This document shows, piece by piece, positions 10,201-16,497 of a stretch of DNA of 64,000 nt. Source of the stretch: Diplonema japonicum (lineage: Eukaryota > Euglenozoa > Diplonemea > Diplonemida > Diplonemidae); NCBI GenBank assembly GCA_964019335.1, contig OZ025660.1, forward strand, positions 1 to 64,000, given 5' to 3'. A program made the translations under genes and the position numbers. Numbering within the stretch: the stretch's first letter is position 1; each line of letters starts with the position of its first letter. Under the pieces are notes generated by a model. The model saw only the letters and a program-made list of their open reading frames with translations, ran no database searches and had not been told where the DNA came from.

Positions 10201-11122
10201 TCCGGCATTGATGTTTGTCTGTTCCTTCTTTTTCCCCCTCCTTCTGCGCCTCCGTGTGCTCATCATCCAAATCCATGGGGGGAGTGTCACCACCTCCTTG
10301 CAACGCGTCCCCTGCCAGCGTCAAGTCCGCAAAGGGGTCCAGGTGTTCGGCCTGAAAGAGCTTATCCTCCGTCTCAGCTCGTTCCTTCGCCGCTTGCTTG
10401 GCGTCCTCCTTCTTTTTTCTGCGTCTTGAGCTTCTAGGCGGGCCCAAGTACACCGGCAGGTAGTGACCTCTCGATCCGCGTCTTGTCTTCCTCAGCTTTA
10501 CCGGTCCGACTCTCTGGGTCGGGTCAGCACCAGCTTTCCCCACCATCACTTCCAACATGGCCCAGAGCGACATCAGCCCCCCTATCCAAACTGAAGTGCT
10601 TCCCACCAGAGTGCCCCCTACTGCTAGCCAAGCGAGCTCCCCGGCGGACCATTCATCCCCTCGGGGCCCCACCTGTACCCTTGACCTGCGGGTGGTCCTC
10701 CTGTCGCTCCCCGGCCTCTTCCACAACACTGCCGCATGCAGGAAGGAGGGGGCCATCCCGATGCCCGCCCCCAGCACCTGCCTCACCCCTGGGATCAGCA
10801 AGAGGGAGACCAGGGCGACCCAGGCCCACGCCCCCAGGTGCTCCCATCTCACCCCTTCCTTGCTGTGTCCCGTCCGTCTGCGGTGCCTCCTTGTGCCGGT
10901 TGCAGCCCCAGGTGCCGGGATTCTGGGTGCCAGGGGTTGGGCTCCAGGCGTTCCCACCTCGGTCCGCTTCAGCCCCATTGCAGGGTCATCTGGCTTCTGT
11001 TCCAGGGCGGCCTCGTGTTCCTCTCTGCGGGCCCTCCTCCTCCCTTCTTTCCTCGCACGACGGTGCCTTTTCTTCTCCTGTCTGGCAGCCTCCCTCGCCC
11101 CCTCCCTCGCCTTGGTCCTCTT
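4264..11122 (-). mobile_element. OTU-RT-RLE non-LTR retrotransposon copy 2
   Basis: This is a 6.9-kb element on the minus strand with one very long ORF. Its 5' end is truncated at about 11122, where similarity to copy 1 stops and sequence changes to TATGACTCAC and then poly(T). The 3' UTR after the TAG stop at 4340 is only about 75 bp and runs into a sense-strand T-run followed by an A-run (4252-4282), so the exact 3' end is uncertain. Truncation at the 5' end is typical of target-primed reverse transcription. Confidence 0.85.
4340..10978 (-). CDS. OTU protease-RT-RLE retrotransposon polyprotein with long C-terminal extension
   Basis: Uninterrupted frame of 2212 codons from ATG 10978; the frame is also open upstream to the truncation at 11122, so the N-terminus is incomplete. 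Approximate order: two hydrophobic helices (residues 45-145); C2H2-like finger (256-282); OTU domain with DGNC near 349 and NHYEY near 457; Cys/His cluster CPVANCARSKC near 530; RT with GVQQGDPMGPLLF and FYLDDG (near 1018) in place of FYADD; Cys/His knuckle near 1340-1356; and an RLE region with RPADV (near 1395), MAMDVV (near 1412) and KAEHYKRQKYE (near 1443). I see no APE domain. Residues 1516-1530 (LLVKGPVQLDPGPP) resemble a degenerate 2A. The last roughly 690 residues match no family I recognise. The domain calls are motif-based. OTU enzymes cleave ubiquitin linkages; its role here is inferred. Confidence 0.88.
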   Translation of the reverse strand: MGLKRTEVGTPGAQPLAPRIPAPGAATGTRRHRRRTGHSKEGVRWEHLGAWAWVALVSLLLIPGVRQVLGAGIGMAPSFLHAAVLWKRPGSDRRTTRRSRVQVGPRGDEWSAGELAWLAVGGTLVGSTSVWIGGLMSLWAMLEVMVGKAGADPTQRVGPVKLRKTRRGSRGHYLPVYLGPPRSSRRRKKKEDAKQAAKERAETEDKLFQAEHLDPFADLTLAGDALQGGGDTPPMDLDDEHTEAQKEGEKEGTDKHQCRMEGCSFRTSVASCLVKHLNAVHHHFVKQEQARNMKVNLCGTCAAACSSNQTHCALHRQRNLWNPDKQPRAGKSVDEIMKSFKLTRRSTEKDGNCMFHALAGSLGEAYGDHTHIRSEVVEWMKHREEHYAPFCSEGWDRYLEGMGTAATWGDHLCLAAAAQAFDRTILVVAGGNNPVLMIGEYNSDHEKVVVLAYNGNHYEYAVGEEESMMMLLDESQSVALQKAGKQPSEAPGEDIGEWDIIDRAIPGYGKAGVLDQMGARNQQFLYCPVANCARSKCKSTTPFNSTRVWKCHLDGHLESDEIPESVLRRLDLERCLVCRGCVWKGQGCHDECKKAVRREGEYTTPPPAPTRTELPSLEAIAAMNVTTLGSIPTSLQRLWGLTLKHTLGRAVKDNTEEAWLLVAMLPKACLWKKRGGKKRDKETELSVQARLEEWEKGNYMALWNKLESGEKGEPKNDEVSKVARATELCSKGRFSAGNAALVAQGLAEDNEDCWRALQSKHPEPLHPQWDNPAKTKEAVEVLPEEVLDAIRDFPRGTAAGPTGLRAQHIKDAVDGAFESQGCLMSVTRAVNALARGTAPREVAPLMAGANLVALKKNDRDVRPIAVGDVLRRLVGKSLVKKIAPEVASSYLKKGGQVGVSVPAGMEAAIHTIRQYVDRERGNKQENKVILKIDYANAFNSVCRRQLCSQAYEQASGLYAWADWCYRVPSQLYYNGKVIKSQEGVQQGDPMGPLLFSLAIQPLVNKISEDCNLDILQFYLDDGVLVGNVDEVRKAYNILCELSGMIGLKVKPQKCELIWVSGDLPQTVEDTGFDGLTEENFHKERNFMLLGAPIGSPEYTQAFLNKRLDALEENFDMLTKVGRQTGYTLLRYCSSYSKLVFYMRVVPDSHVGGVMHRFDEMVRKTMSKVCGMQFESGSKEWQQAKLSVKVGGLGMRSCQEHLRAANMASRASTMKLCKELDPKYEHGLEGGVWGSWLEWFNRTKGGMQITPDMVAKAPHICSQRWLSRVLDEKALEDLLAKADARSRARLMSESMHYAGAWLTATPDFYNQLSDNEFGALIKWWLGAPVYKQGESCHDPRCKTEGMDVWGDHAQGCGNARIARHDRVKETIHRHCQWAGVSATMEKTGLIPGSSQRPADVFFPGGVGGSRPMAMDVVIVHPRNESCVNQAAKTAGYAAAKAEHYKRQKYEAELAKTRVAFVPFAMETFGGFGEAAVYLTKKLSRSIAARAHGDRVSIHRRVVQEVSTAMMRSIAGALLVKGPVQLDPGPPVPDGEEEKKDNEEANNEPNTESNTDLTEDSFGNEKTTEAEESSEREVKGQGGGPPITVAHQLDALLEQTKKDLDARMQQQRKAEPVEGGTQGKAGAGLEAASPGGEDTEMAGTGSSERAGQGGGLDPKAQEDGKRQGATDAAVNQTLDECPKGDTEAQRDSNKGDQSATTATRKMTVSEFCREQAAKRQGGGRTLKPQADDAPEGTKEGGNAPSGGSQSGPDTPRGGIQTPEGDQLMGVGAPEREQQVEVGGDFVQLDPIDVVMGIPIPRAMVPLRARPGDRLLKFIIQFEGRVEIILEEGTDPGRERTEEMLLAKAESLGVPLEVAMAGQIGIAGLGYMMVKQYFASLEGGSDGERRSRIVGCEVQKSETYREFEFPRTVQDFQITYACGCSAVQPVRFKGGVLKGTLETAWRVVKLQTRGCRHHPTPGKEGVVGIAAGAGATKVTLREFLERCDARIRAPVGKVKDLIKVKAWVRDGRKVTLDVYEGRGPCEKETRRTVQDHLRKMGVEEVDLQSAVVTVPGLFEDVSFERYLGLLARKKEEDRERRPEVVATDLPTLEELKWSKKDKKRARARSASTDSDCVEGGYIYLKGTGADGTVVEANICRGELKGMTGPQFKFLAEHRLMEELGSDDLVRDTVKVRNKENWAPVNSAVAWLQLESGRARVGPIPHKKRSKGSLAR

Positions 11123-11340
11123 TTATGACTCACAATTTTTTTTTTTTTTTTTCTTCTTCCTTTTTTATTTCTCTATTTTTTCTTCTTCCTTTTTTATTTT
11201 ACAATTTGTTGGCAATAAATAGCTATTTTTTTTTTCTTTTTTCTTCTTCCTTTTTTATTTCTCTATTTTTTTCGTTCTACTTTTCTTTTTTTTTTTTTTT
11301 TTTTTTTCTCCCTTTTTCTATCAACATTGATGAGAAAAGG
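11123..11340. other. Pyrimidine-rich spacer with internal repeats
   Basis: T/C-rich on the + strand. The block CTTCTTCCTTTTTTATTTCT occurs near 11151 and again near 11243, with a partial copy between. No gene is seen. It lies between the truncated 5' end of OTU-RT copy 2 and the 3' flank of the Cys-rich gene. Confidence 0.7.
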
Positions 11341-11374
11341 GAAGATAACACCGTCGTTGTGAGTGCTAAGATCT

Positions 11375-11770
11375 TTAGTGTGTGGGAGCCGCGTCCTCAC
11401 AGTGGCACACCTGGTGAGCGGGTGTCGAGGCGGGGTCACAGGCAGGAGCCAGATTCAGAGTGCCGGGAGCGTAGCAGTTCACAGGGCACCACTCCACAGG
11501 GACACTGGACCTAGACGAGCGCCACTTTGTGCAGTGCTCCTTGTGCACGGTGGGGGGAACAGGTGTTGTGTCCTCACAGTGGCACACCTGGTGAGCGGGT
11601 GTCGAAGCGGGGTCACAGGCAGGGGCCAGATTCAGAGTGCCGGGAGCGTAGCAGTTCACAGGGCACCACTCCACAGAGACGCTGGACCTAGACGAACGCC
11701 ACTTTGTGCAGTGTTCCTTGTGCACGGTGGCAACACTGACAAGGGCGAAAAGCATCGCAGGTAACGACAT
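11375..11770 (-). CDS. Small secreted protein with duplicated Cys-rich module
   Basis: 131 codons from ATG 11770 to TAA. Residues 1-15 (MSLPAMLFALVSVAT) look like a signal peptide. Then come two almost identical 59-residue modules (177-bp period) containing HCTKW, VEWCPVNCYAPG, ACDP and VCHC, with six cysteines each, joined by a short Thr/Pro linker. The near identity of the two units at DNA level points to a recent duplication or conversion. The Trp-Cys-x2-Asn-Cys spacing resembles small Cys-rich extracellular modules of some protists, but I cannot name the family. A pyrimidine tract followed by CAG (11787-11789 on the complement) lies 17 bases before the ATG and resembles a splice acceptor. 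The start is the first ATG after it. Confidence 0.75.
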   Translation of the reverse strand: MSLPAMLFALVSVATVHKEHCTKWRSSRSSVSVEWCPVNCYAPGTLNLAPACDPASTPAHQVCHCEDTTPVPPTVHKEHCTKWRSSRSSVPVEWCPVNCYAPGTLNLAPACDPASTPAHQVCHCEDAAPTH

Positions 11771-11842
11771 TGTTATTTTCTTGGAACTGCATAAGTATGA
11801 GAGAGGTGAGAAAAAAAAAGAAGAAAAAAAAAAGAAAAACAC

Positions 11843-12605
11843 ACAAAAAGGTTATAAACCTGGAGTGAGATGAAAAAAAAAAAAAAAAAGGAGAAACACA
11901 GAGAGTTTCCACCGTGAAAGAAAATATAAAAAATTCGAAGCGTCGTTTAAGAAGACGAGAGAAGCGGGGGGAAAAAAGAGAGAAGAAGAAAAAAAGAAAG
12001 AAAGGAAAAGAAACAAGATAGCAAGCTTTCTTTCTTTCTTTTTCTTTTTTCTTTTTCTCTCCCTCTTTTTTTCTAGTGCTTGTGAAACAAACAAACAAAC
12101 AGAAAGGAAACTTGTGCAAAGAGGGTTTAGCAAATAAACGATTGCCACAAAGAGGAAAAGATGGGAACACACACAAAAAAGAAATGAAGATAAAAAAAAA
12201 TAAACAAATAAATAAAGAAAGAAGAGAGAGGGAAAGAAGAGAAGGCAACACACACAAAACAAAAGATGCCCCGGGAAATGATTCCATAGGGCCCTTCCAA
12301 AAGCATCGAGGGAGGAAAATGGTGTAGCGCGGGGGAAAACAAGAAGAAAGAAAGAAAGAAAGAACAGAGGTTCAGGAGAGAAAGGGGGGCGTGACCCGGA
12401 GTCACGGTAAAAAAAAAAAAAAAAAAAAATCCCCCTTTTTCATAAACCAACATCATCCTTCTTCCCCCCTCCGCCCGCGTCACCTCCTTATAAACAAAAG
12501 ATTTCTTTTTTTTTGGAAGATGAATTTTTAAAATATAAAAAAAAAAAAGGGGGTGTGCTTTTCTCTCGTTAGTTAGTCGTTTTTCGTTTTTTTTTCCAGC
12601 TTTTT
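11843..12605. other. Low-complexity A/G-rich spacer
   Basis: Poly(A), GAAA and AAAC simple repeats with T-runs occupy most of this interval. It presumably holds the 5' flank of the Cys-rich gene and the 3' flank of the LPMO gene. Long open frames on the minus strand here are only Phe/Ser/Leu-rich translations of the tracts. Confidence 0.7.
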
Positions 12606-13430
12606 TTATCCAATAAGCTTGCACCACTCAGGAACATCGCACCTCGCCCTGCACTGGGCGTACCACTGGTTCTGTTGGTAGCAGCGGGCAGGAGCCTCGC
12701 AGCAGGAAGGGGAGTCGATGCAGCCTCCCCACTCCGCGATGACGGGGCCGTTGCAGGGCCCTGCGGGAGGGGCCGCTGTGGGGACCGGTGTCGGGACAGG
12801 GCTTGCGGCGTCCCCCGTCGGGGCCGGGGTGGGGAGGGTTGTCGGGACAGGGGTCGTGCTGCCCCCGTTGAAGTCGAGGTCGATGGCGTTGTAGAAGCTG
12901 GCCGCCGTGTCGCCGACGTCCCAGATGGCGAGGACCACGTGGTAGCCGCTCCTCGTCGGGACCGTGCACGAGTGCGTCACCACCATCGGCGGCTGCACCA
13001 TCGCCCCGTCCACCGTGCAGAAGGGGCTGCTCTCCAAGGTCTCCCTCCCCAGAGGGGTCACCCCGTTCCACCCCTCCTTCGTGATGTAGTACCTCCAGTC
13101 CCGCGTGATGTGGTTCGCCGTGAACTGCCACGTGAAGTCCACAAGGCCGGAGCTGATCGAGGTCTTCGCCCACCTCGTCGCCGACTGCTCGTTTAGGGCC
13201 GCCCAGTTGTCCTGCCCCGCCGCCGCGAGCGTCCCGTCCGAAGGCCCGCTGTCAGGGTACCTGTCCGCCCCCTCCACGCTCTGCGGCTCGTACTGCACCC
13301 CGCCGCAGTTCTGGTTCGCCCCTTCCTTGCAGGCGTAGTTCCTCGACGCCGGTGCCTTCACGTAGCCGTGCCCGTGAGCACACGCAAACAGCGTTGTCAC
13401 GCACACAAGGGGGCGCAGCAGCATTATCAT
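12606..13430 (-). CDS. AA10 lytic polysaccharide monooxygenase with CBM1-like tail
   Basis: 274 codons, ATG 13430 (a second ATG follows two codons later) to TAA. A signal peptide of about 20 residues ends at AHG, so the mature protein starts with His in HGYVKAPASRNY, as needed for the copper histidine brace. The second brace His is in VTHSC. The motifs VQYEPQSVEG, TRDWRYYITK and HVVLAIWDVGDTAASFYNAID follow the layout of bacterial chitin-active AA10 proteins (CBP21 type). A Pro/Thr/Ala linker then leads to about 45 residues with WGGC, CC and QNQWYAQC, resembling a fungal-type CBM1 cellulose/chitin-binding module. Expected role: secreted oxidative cleavage of chitin or cellulose. A bacterial-type catalytic domain joined to a eukaryotic-type binding module suggests ancient transfer plus fusion; this is inference. 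Confidence 0.92.
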   Translation of the reverse strand: MIMLLRPLVCVTTLFACAHGHGYVKAPASRNYACKEGANQNCGGVQYEPQSVEGADRYPDSGPSDGTLAAAGQDNWAALNEQSATRWAKTSISSGLVDFTWQFTANHITRDWRYYITKEGWNGVTPLGRETLESSPFCTVDGAMVQPPMVVTHSCTVPTRSGYHVVLAIWDVGDTAASFYNAIDLDFNGGSTTPVPTTLPTPAPTGDAASPVPTPVPTAAPPAGPCNGPVIAEWGGCIDSPSCCEAPARCYQQNQWYAQCRARCDVPEWCKLIG

Positions 13431-14139
13431 TGTTGGTAGGATGGGGTGTGTGTGTGGGTGTGTGTAGGTTAACCTGTTTTTTTGAGTGCGCATGGATAAG
13501 GGGAGGCAAGTTGTCAGGTAACGCATGAAAATTGAAGGAAAAAAAGAGAGAAGGAAAAAAAAAAGGAAAAAAAAAAAGATTGAAAGATGCTCTTCTGCAC
13601 TTACCCTGAAGGGCAGCAAAAGATTTAGCGGAGAGGAAAGTATACTGAAGTGTCAGCAGTATATATTAGATACGGTATGATGAGCAGCCCGTTCCAGTAG
13701 GCGAGGGCCTCGGTGACAGGAGGGGCGGAGGGAAGTAAAAGAAAGGGTTCTAGACTAGAAAAAAAAAAAAAAAAAACAACAACCGCCGTTGCATTGCATC
13801 GCCAGCTCCATCAGCGAAGGCTGGGGATGCCCAAGGCATAGCCGTGCTCTGTTTTCTTTTTTAACGACTTCCTTCTTTGTGCTGAACGACAAGAAGGAAA
13901 GGGGCAAAAAGAAGAAGAAGAAGAAGAAGAAAGAAGAAAAAACTCGATAAAATTTCAGTGTGCATGGGGGTGCTCACTGTTCAGGACGAAAAAAAAAGAA
14001 AGGGAAGTAGTGTGTAAATGAAAAAAGATATAGTCAAAATCTTTTTTATTATTATTATTTTTTTTTTTGTTATTTATTTATTAAAAAAATCTTCTCCCCT
14101 TTAAAAAAAAAAAAAAAAAAAAGAGACGAACACGCCAAT
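13431..14139. other. Spacer upstream of the LPMO gene
   Basis: It contains a GT-rich simple repeat (13445-13466), pyrimidine tracts on the minus strand about 100-150 bases before the LPMO ATG, a TATA-like TATATA near 13662-13669, a GAA repeat near 13910-13932 and A/T homopolymers at 14041-14120. The TATA-like motif is a possible promoter element for the LPMO gene but is weak evidence. I see no gene. Confidence 0.5.
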
Positions 14140-15801
14140 TCAGAACAACGGGAGGGCGAAACACATGCACCTGCGCCCCTGTGGCCCTGTGGGTGGTTGA
14201 GGGCCTGTCCTCGTGGGGCACATCGGCTTGTCCATGCACTTCTTCTTCTTCCTGTCGTACTCGCACACCCGGGAGGCTGCGGCGCACGCCTCGGCGTTCT
14301 TCAAGGAGCACTGCTGTCCAGCGGAGTGCACGAACACCGCGACGTGGAGGAGTTCCCTCGACACGGGCAGCTCAATGGCTTCCGTACCTCTCTCCACCTG
14401 CAGCTTGAAGATTGCGGCAGGGTGGTTGCGGACATCATCGGGGGCACCGGGGAAGATTGGGATGTACCTCGGCCCGCAGCCCGCAGCCTCGAAGCCAGCC
14501 TCCAGCAACTCCTTCGGGAGGCCTCCGTTGGTAGAGGAGCTGCACGGGAGGCAGTTGTGCAGTGTCACGTAGAAGGTACAGGGGTAGTAGTAGTGGTGGT
14601 GGTTCTTCTCGGTCGCGGGACACGACAGTCTCAGGGACATCCCTTTGCCCCCGTGAACCCCCATGTACGCTGTCGACCCTGCAAGCCACTCGGGGATCCT
14701 CTCCCAGCGTTGCCCGCTCACCTTGTCCTCCACAGCAGCAGAAGAGGAGTCTACAACCTGCTTCGCAAAAGGTGCGATGCCCTCAACAAGCTCCACAGCC
14801 GCATCCGGGATGTCGTAGATCGCAAGCCTGTCCGTCACGTCGCTCACGAAAAGGTAGCCGCCGCTGGGCAGGAGGGTGAAGGGGGACCTCGCCTCGTCCC
14901 TTGCAAGGAGGGTGAAGGTGTTGGGCGCCGTCTCCTCCAACACAACGAGGCCGTTGTTGGAGCAGGCAAGGTACACCCTCGAGTTGTAGAAGCGGATATC
15001 CCCGCAATCGTTCACGAAGGCAGGCATCGTCATCGCCACGGGGGCCCCTGTCGTCGGGTTTATTTTCAGCGGCATGTCCGTGCTGGTGTCGACCCTGCTG
15101 ATGTACAGGAAGCCCTCGTGGAACACAACCCTGTTGAAGTCGATGTCCGGCGTTGCGAAGGATGACTCCTCGTGGGGGTTCGTGGGGTCCGACACGTCCA
15201 GCACAGAGACGCTGCCCTGGGGGGTGAGCTGCTCTGTGGTCGCGTACACCTTCCTGTCCGCGTAGGTCATGTCCAGCACGAAGGAGCCTGTCGTCGACAA
15301 CACCGAAACCCCCACCTGCATGAGGGTCCCCTTCGCAAGCACGTACAGGGACTCGGTGGTGGTGGGGCTGTGGAAGTACGACACGTAGATGTGGTTGGCA
15401 GACTGGGTCATCCCACGCCAGAAGTTCAGGTCGGCGTCGGGAGGGGGAAGGAAGGTGTGCAGCATCATTGGGGCAGCGGGGTCCGGGTGCAGGTCATAGA
15501 CGATCAGCGCGTGCAGGTACGACACGTACAGCAGGTTCCCGTCCGTCAGCACAGAGGCTGCCCTCCCGCTGCTGTGCTTTAGCATCCCTACCTCCACAGG
15601 GTTTCCCTTGTCTGCCACATTCGTGATCCTCACCGAATCGTCCGTCATCACGCTGAACGTGTGGTCCCCCGACCTCGCCAGGTCCGCAGAGGTCTCCCCC
15701 GCCAGCGGGCCCACCCCGCCGATCCGTGCTAGCTCCTCGGTGGTCCCACCAACAACCACAACAGTAGCGAACAACCACAACAACAGGATTCGGGCCAGCA
15801 T
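14140..15801 (-). CDS. Secreted LVIVD-type beta-propeller protein with Cys-rich C-terminus
   Basis: 553 codons, ATG 15801 to TGA. Residues 1-20 (MLARILLLWLFATVVVVGGT) are a signal peptide. Residues of about 25-330 hold repeated strands such as VRITNVADKGNPVEVG, LIVYDL, VSVLDVSDPTNP, LVVLEE and LAIYDIPD, about 45 residues apart. This is the pattern of LVIVD repeats, which fold into a beta-propeller. The last 200 residues contain paired cysteines (CPCSSS, CSLKNAEACAAASRVC, CMDKPMC) and a Lys-rich patch, and match nothing I recognise. The role is probably extracellular or surface binding; no enzyme motif is seen. A pyrimidine tract ending CTGTAG lies about 55 bases upstream, then a long A-run before the ATG. 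Its neighbours on both sides are also secreted proteins or repeats. Confidence 0.8.
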   Translation of the reverse strand: MLARILLLWLFATVVVVGGTTEELARIGGVGPLAGETSADLARSGDHTFSVMTDDSVRITNVADKGNPVEVGMLKHSSGRAASVLTDGNLLYVSYLHALIVYDLHPDPAAPMMLHTFLPPPDADLNFWRGMTQSANHIYVSYFHSPTTTESLYVLAKGTLMQVGVSVLSTTGSFVLDMTYADRKVYATTEQLTPQGSVSVLDVSDPTNPHEESSFATPDIDFNRVVFHEGFLYISRVDTSTDMPLKINPTTGAPVAMTMPAFVNDCGDIRFYNSRVYLACSNNGLVVLEETAPNTFTLLARDEARSPFTLLPSGGYLFVSDVTDRLAIYDIPDAAVELVEGIAPFAKQVVDSSSAAVEDKVSGQRWERIPEWLAGSTAYMGVHGGKGMSLRLSCPATEKNHHHYYYPCTFYVTLHNCLPCSSSTNGGLPKELLEAGFEAAGCGPRYIPIFPGAPDDVRNHPAAIFKLQVERGTEAIELPVSRELLHVAVFVHSAGQQCSLKNAEACAAASRVCEYDRKKKKCMDKPMCPTRTGPQPPTGPQGRRCMCFALPLF

Positions 15802-15803
15802 TT

Positions 15804-15836
<33 letters not shown>

Positions 15837-16151
15837 TTTGGTTTTACCTACAGTGGTTCAAAAGAAGAAGAAGAAAACCAAATCGGTTGGTACTACAAAA
15901 AAAGAATGAATAGGGGAGGGGGGGGGGGGGTATTCTTTCCCCCCTCCTCCTAATGTTCATCATATTCTTACACAAACATGCTGAACAAAAATTATCAGAA
16001 AAAGAGGGGGGGTTTTTTTTCCGTTAAAAGAAGACCGGGGGTACACGGAAGCGCACCCACAGAGTTGATCAGAACTGGAAATAGAAGGCATGCACACAAG
16101 ATGACCATTTTCAGAAAGAAACTAAAATCACATGCTTCAACCAAAGGGGGG
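15802..16151. other. Spacer with homopolymers
   Basis: T-run (15802-15840), GAA repeat, G-run (15921-15930) and unremarkable sequence. No gene is seen. It includes the likely 5' flank of the propeller gene and the 3' flank of the fragment at 16152. Confidence 0.6.
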
Positions 16152-16497
16152 TTAGATGGAGCGACTGCCACTGTCAGGTGACAGCTTGAAGGAAAGGAGC
16201 AGATTGAAGTGATCGTCGAGGGTAGTACCAGGGTAGGTCACCTTAGAGAGGTTGCTATGCTGGAACGCGTCCCACTCCCGTCTGATCCACGGGCGTTGAA
16301 CGTCGTCAAGCTGACGAGGAGTCCCGTGGAGCACGATGCTGAAGTCGGGTCGTACTACTGGGACAGTTGTAGGGAAGACACCAGCCTGGTTCATGCCCGC
16401 ATCAACAAAATGAACCGAGCGGACAATATCCCAAAGTTCAGGACTCGGCCTGTCCATCATGCGTGTGAGCCAATAAAAGTGAGGTCGCAGAAACTAG
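16152..16497 (-). pseudogene. Host exon fragment, possibly lipase/cPLA2-like
   Basis: An open frame of about 115 codons ends at TAA 16152. It begins in frame with FLRPHFYWLTRMMDRPSPEL and contains HFVDAGMNQAGVFPTTVPVV, then FSIVLHGTPRQLDDVQ. The V-D-x-G turn followed by a Pro-rich stretch and a beta-strand resembles the distal catalytic segment of cytosolic phospholipase A2/lysophospholipase proteins, but this is only a visual likeness. Its upstream part is missing: at about 16498 the sequence changes to a decayed retroelement. It is either an orphan last exon or a gene broken by that element. Confidence 0.4.

Noticed and set aside
11688-12627. Phe/Ser/Leu-rich minus-strand frames
   Set aside because: Translations of pyrimidine homopolymers; they would look like membrane proteins only because of base composition.
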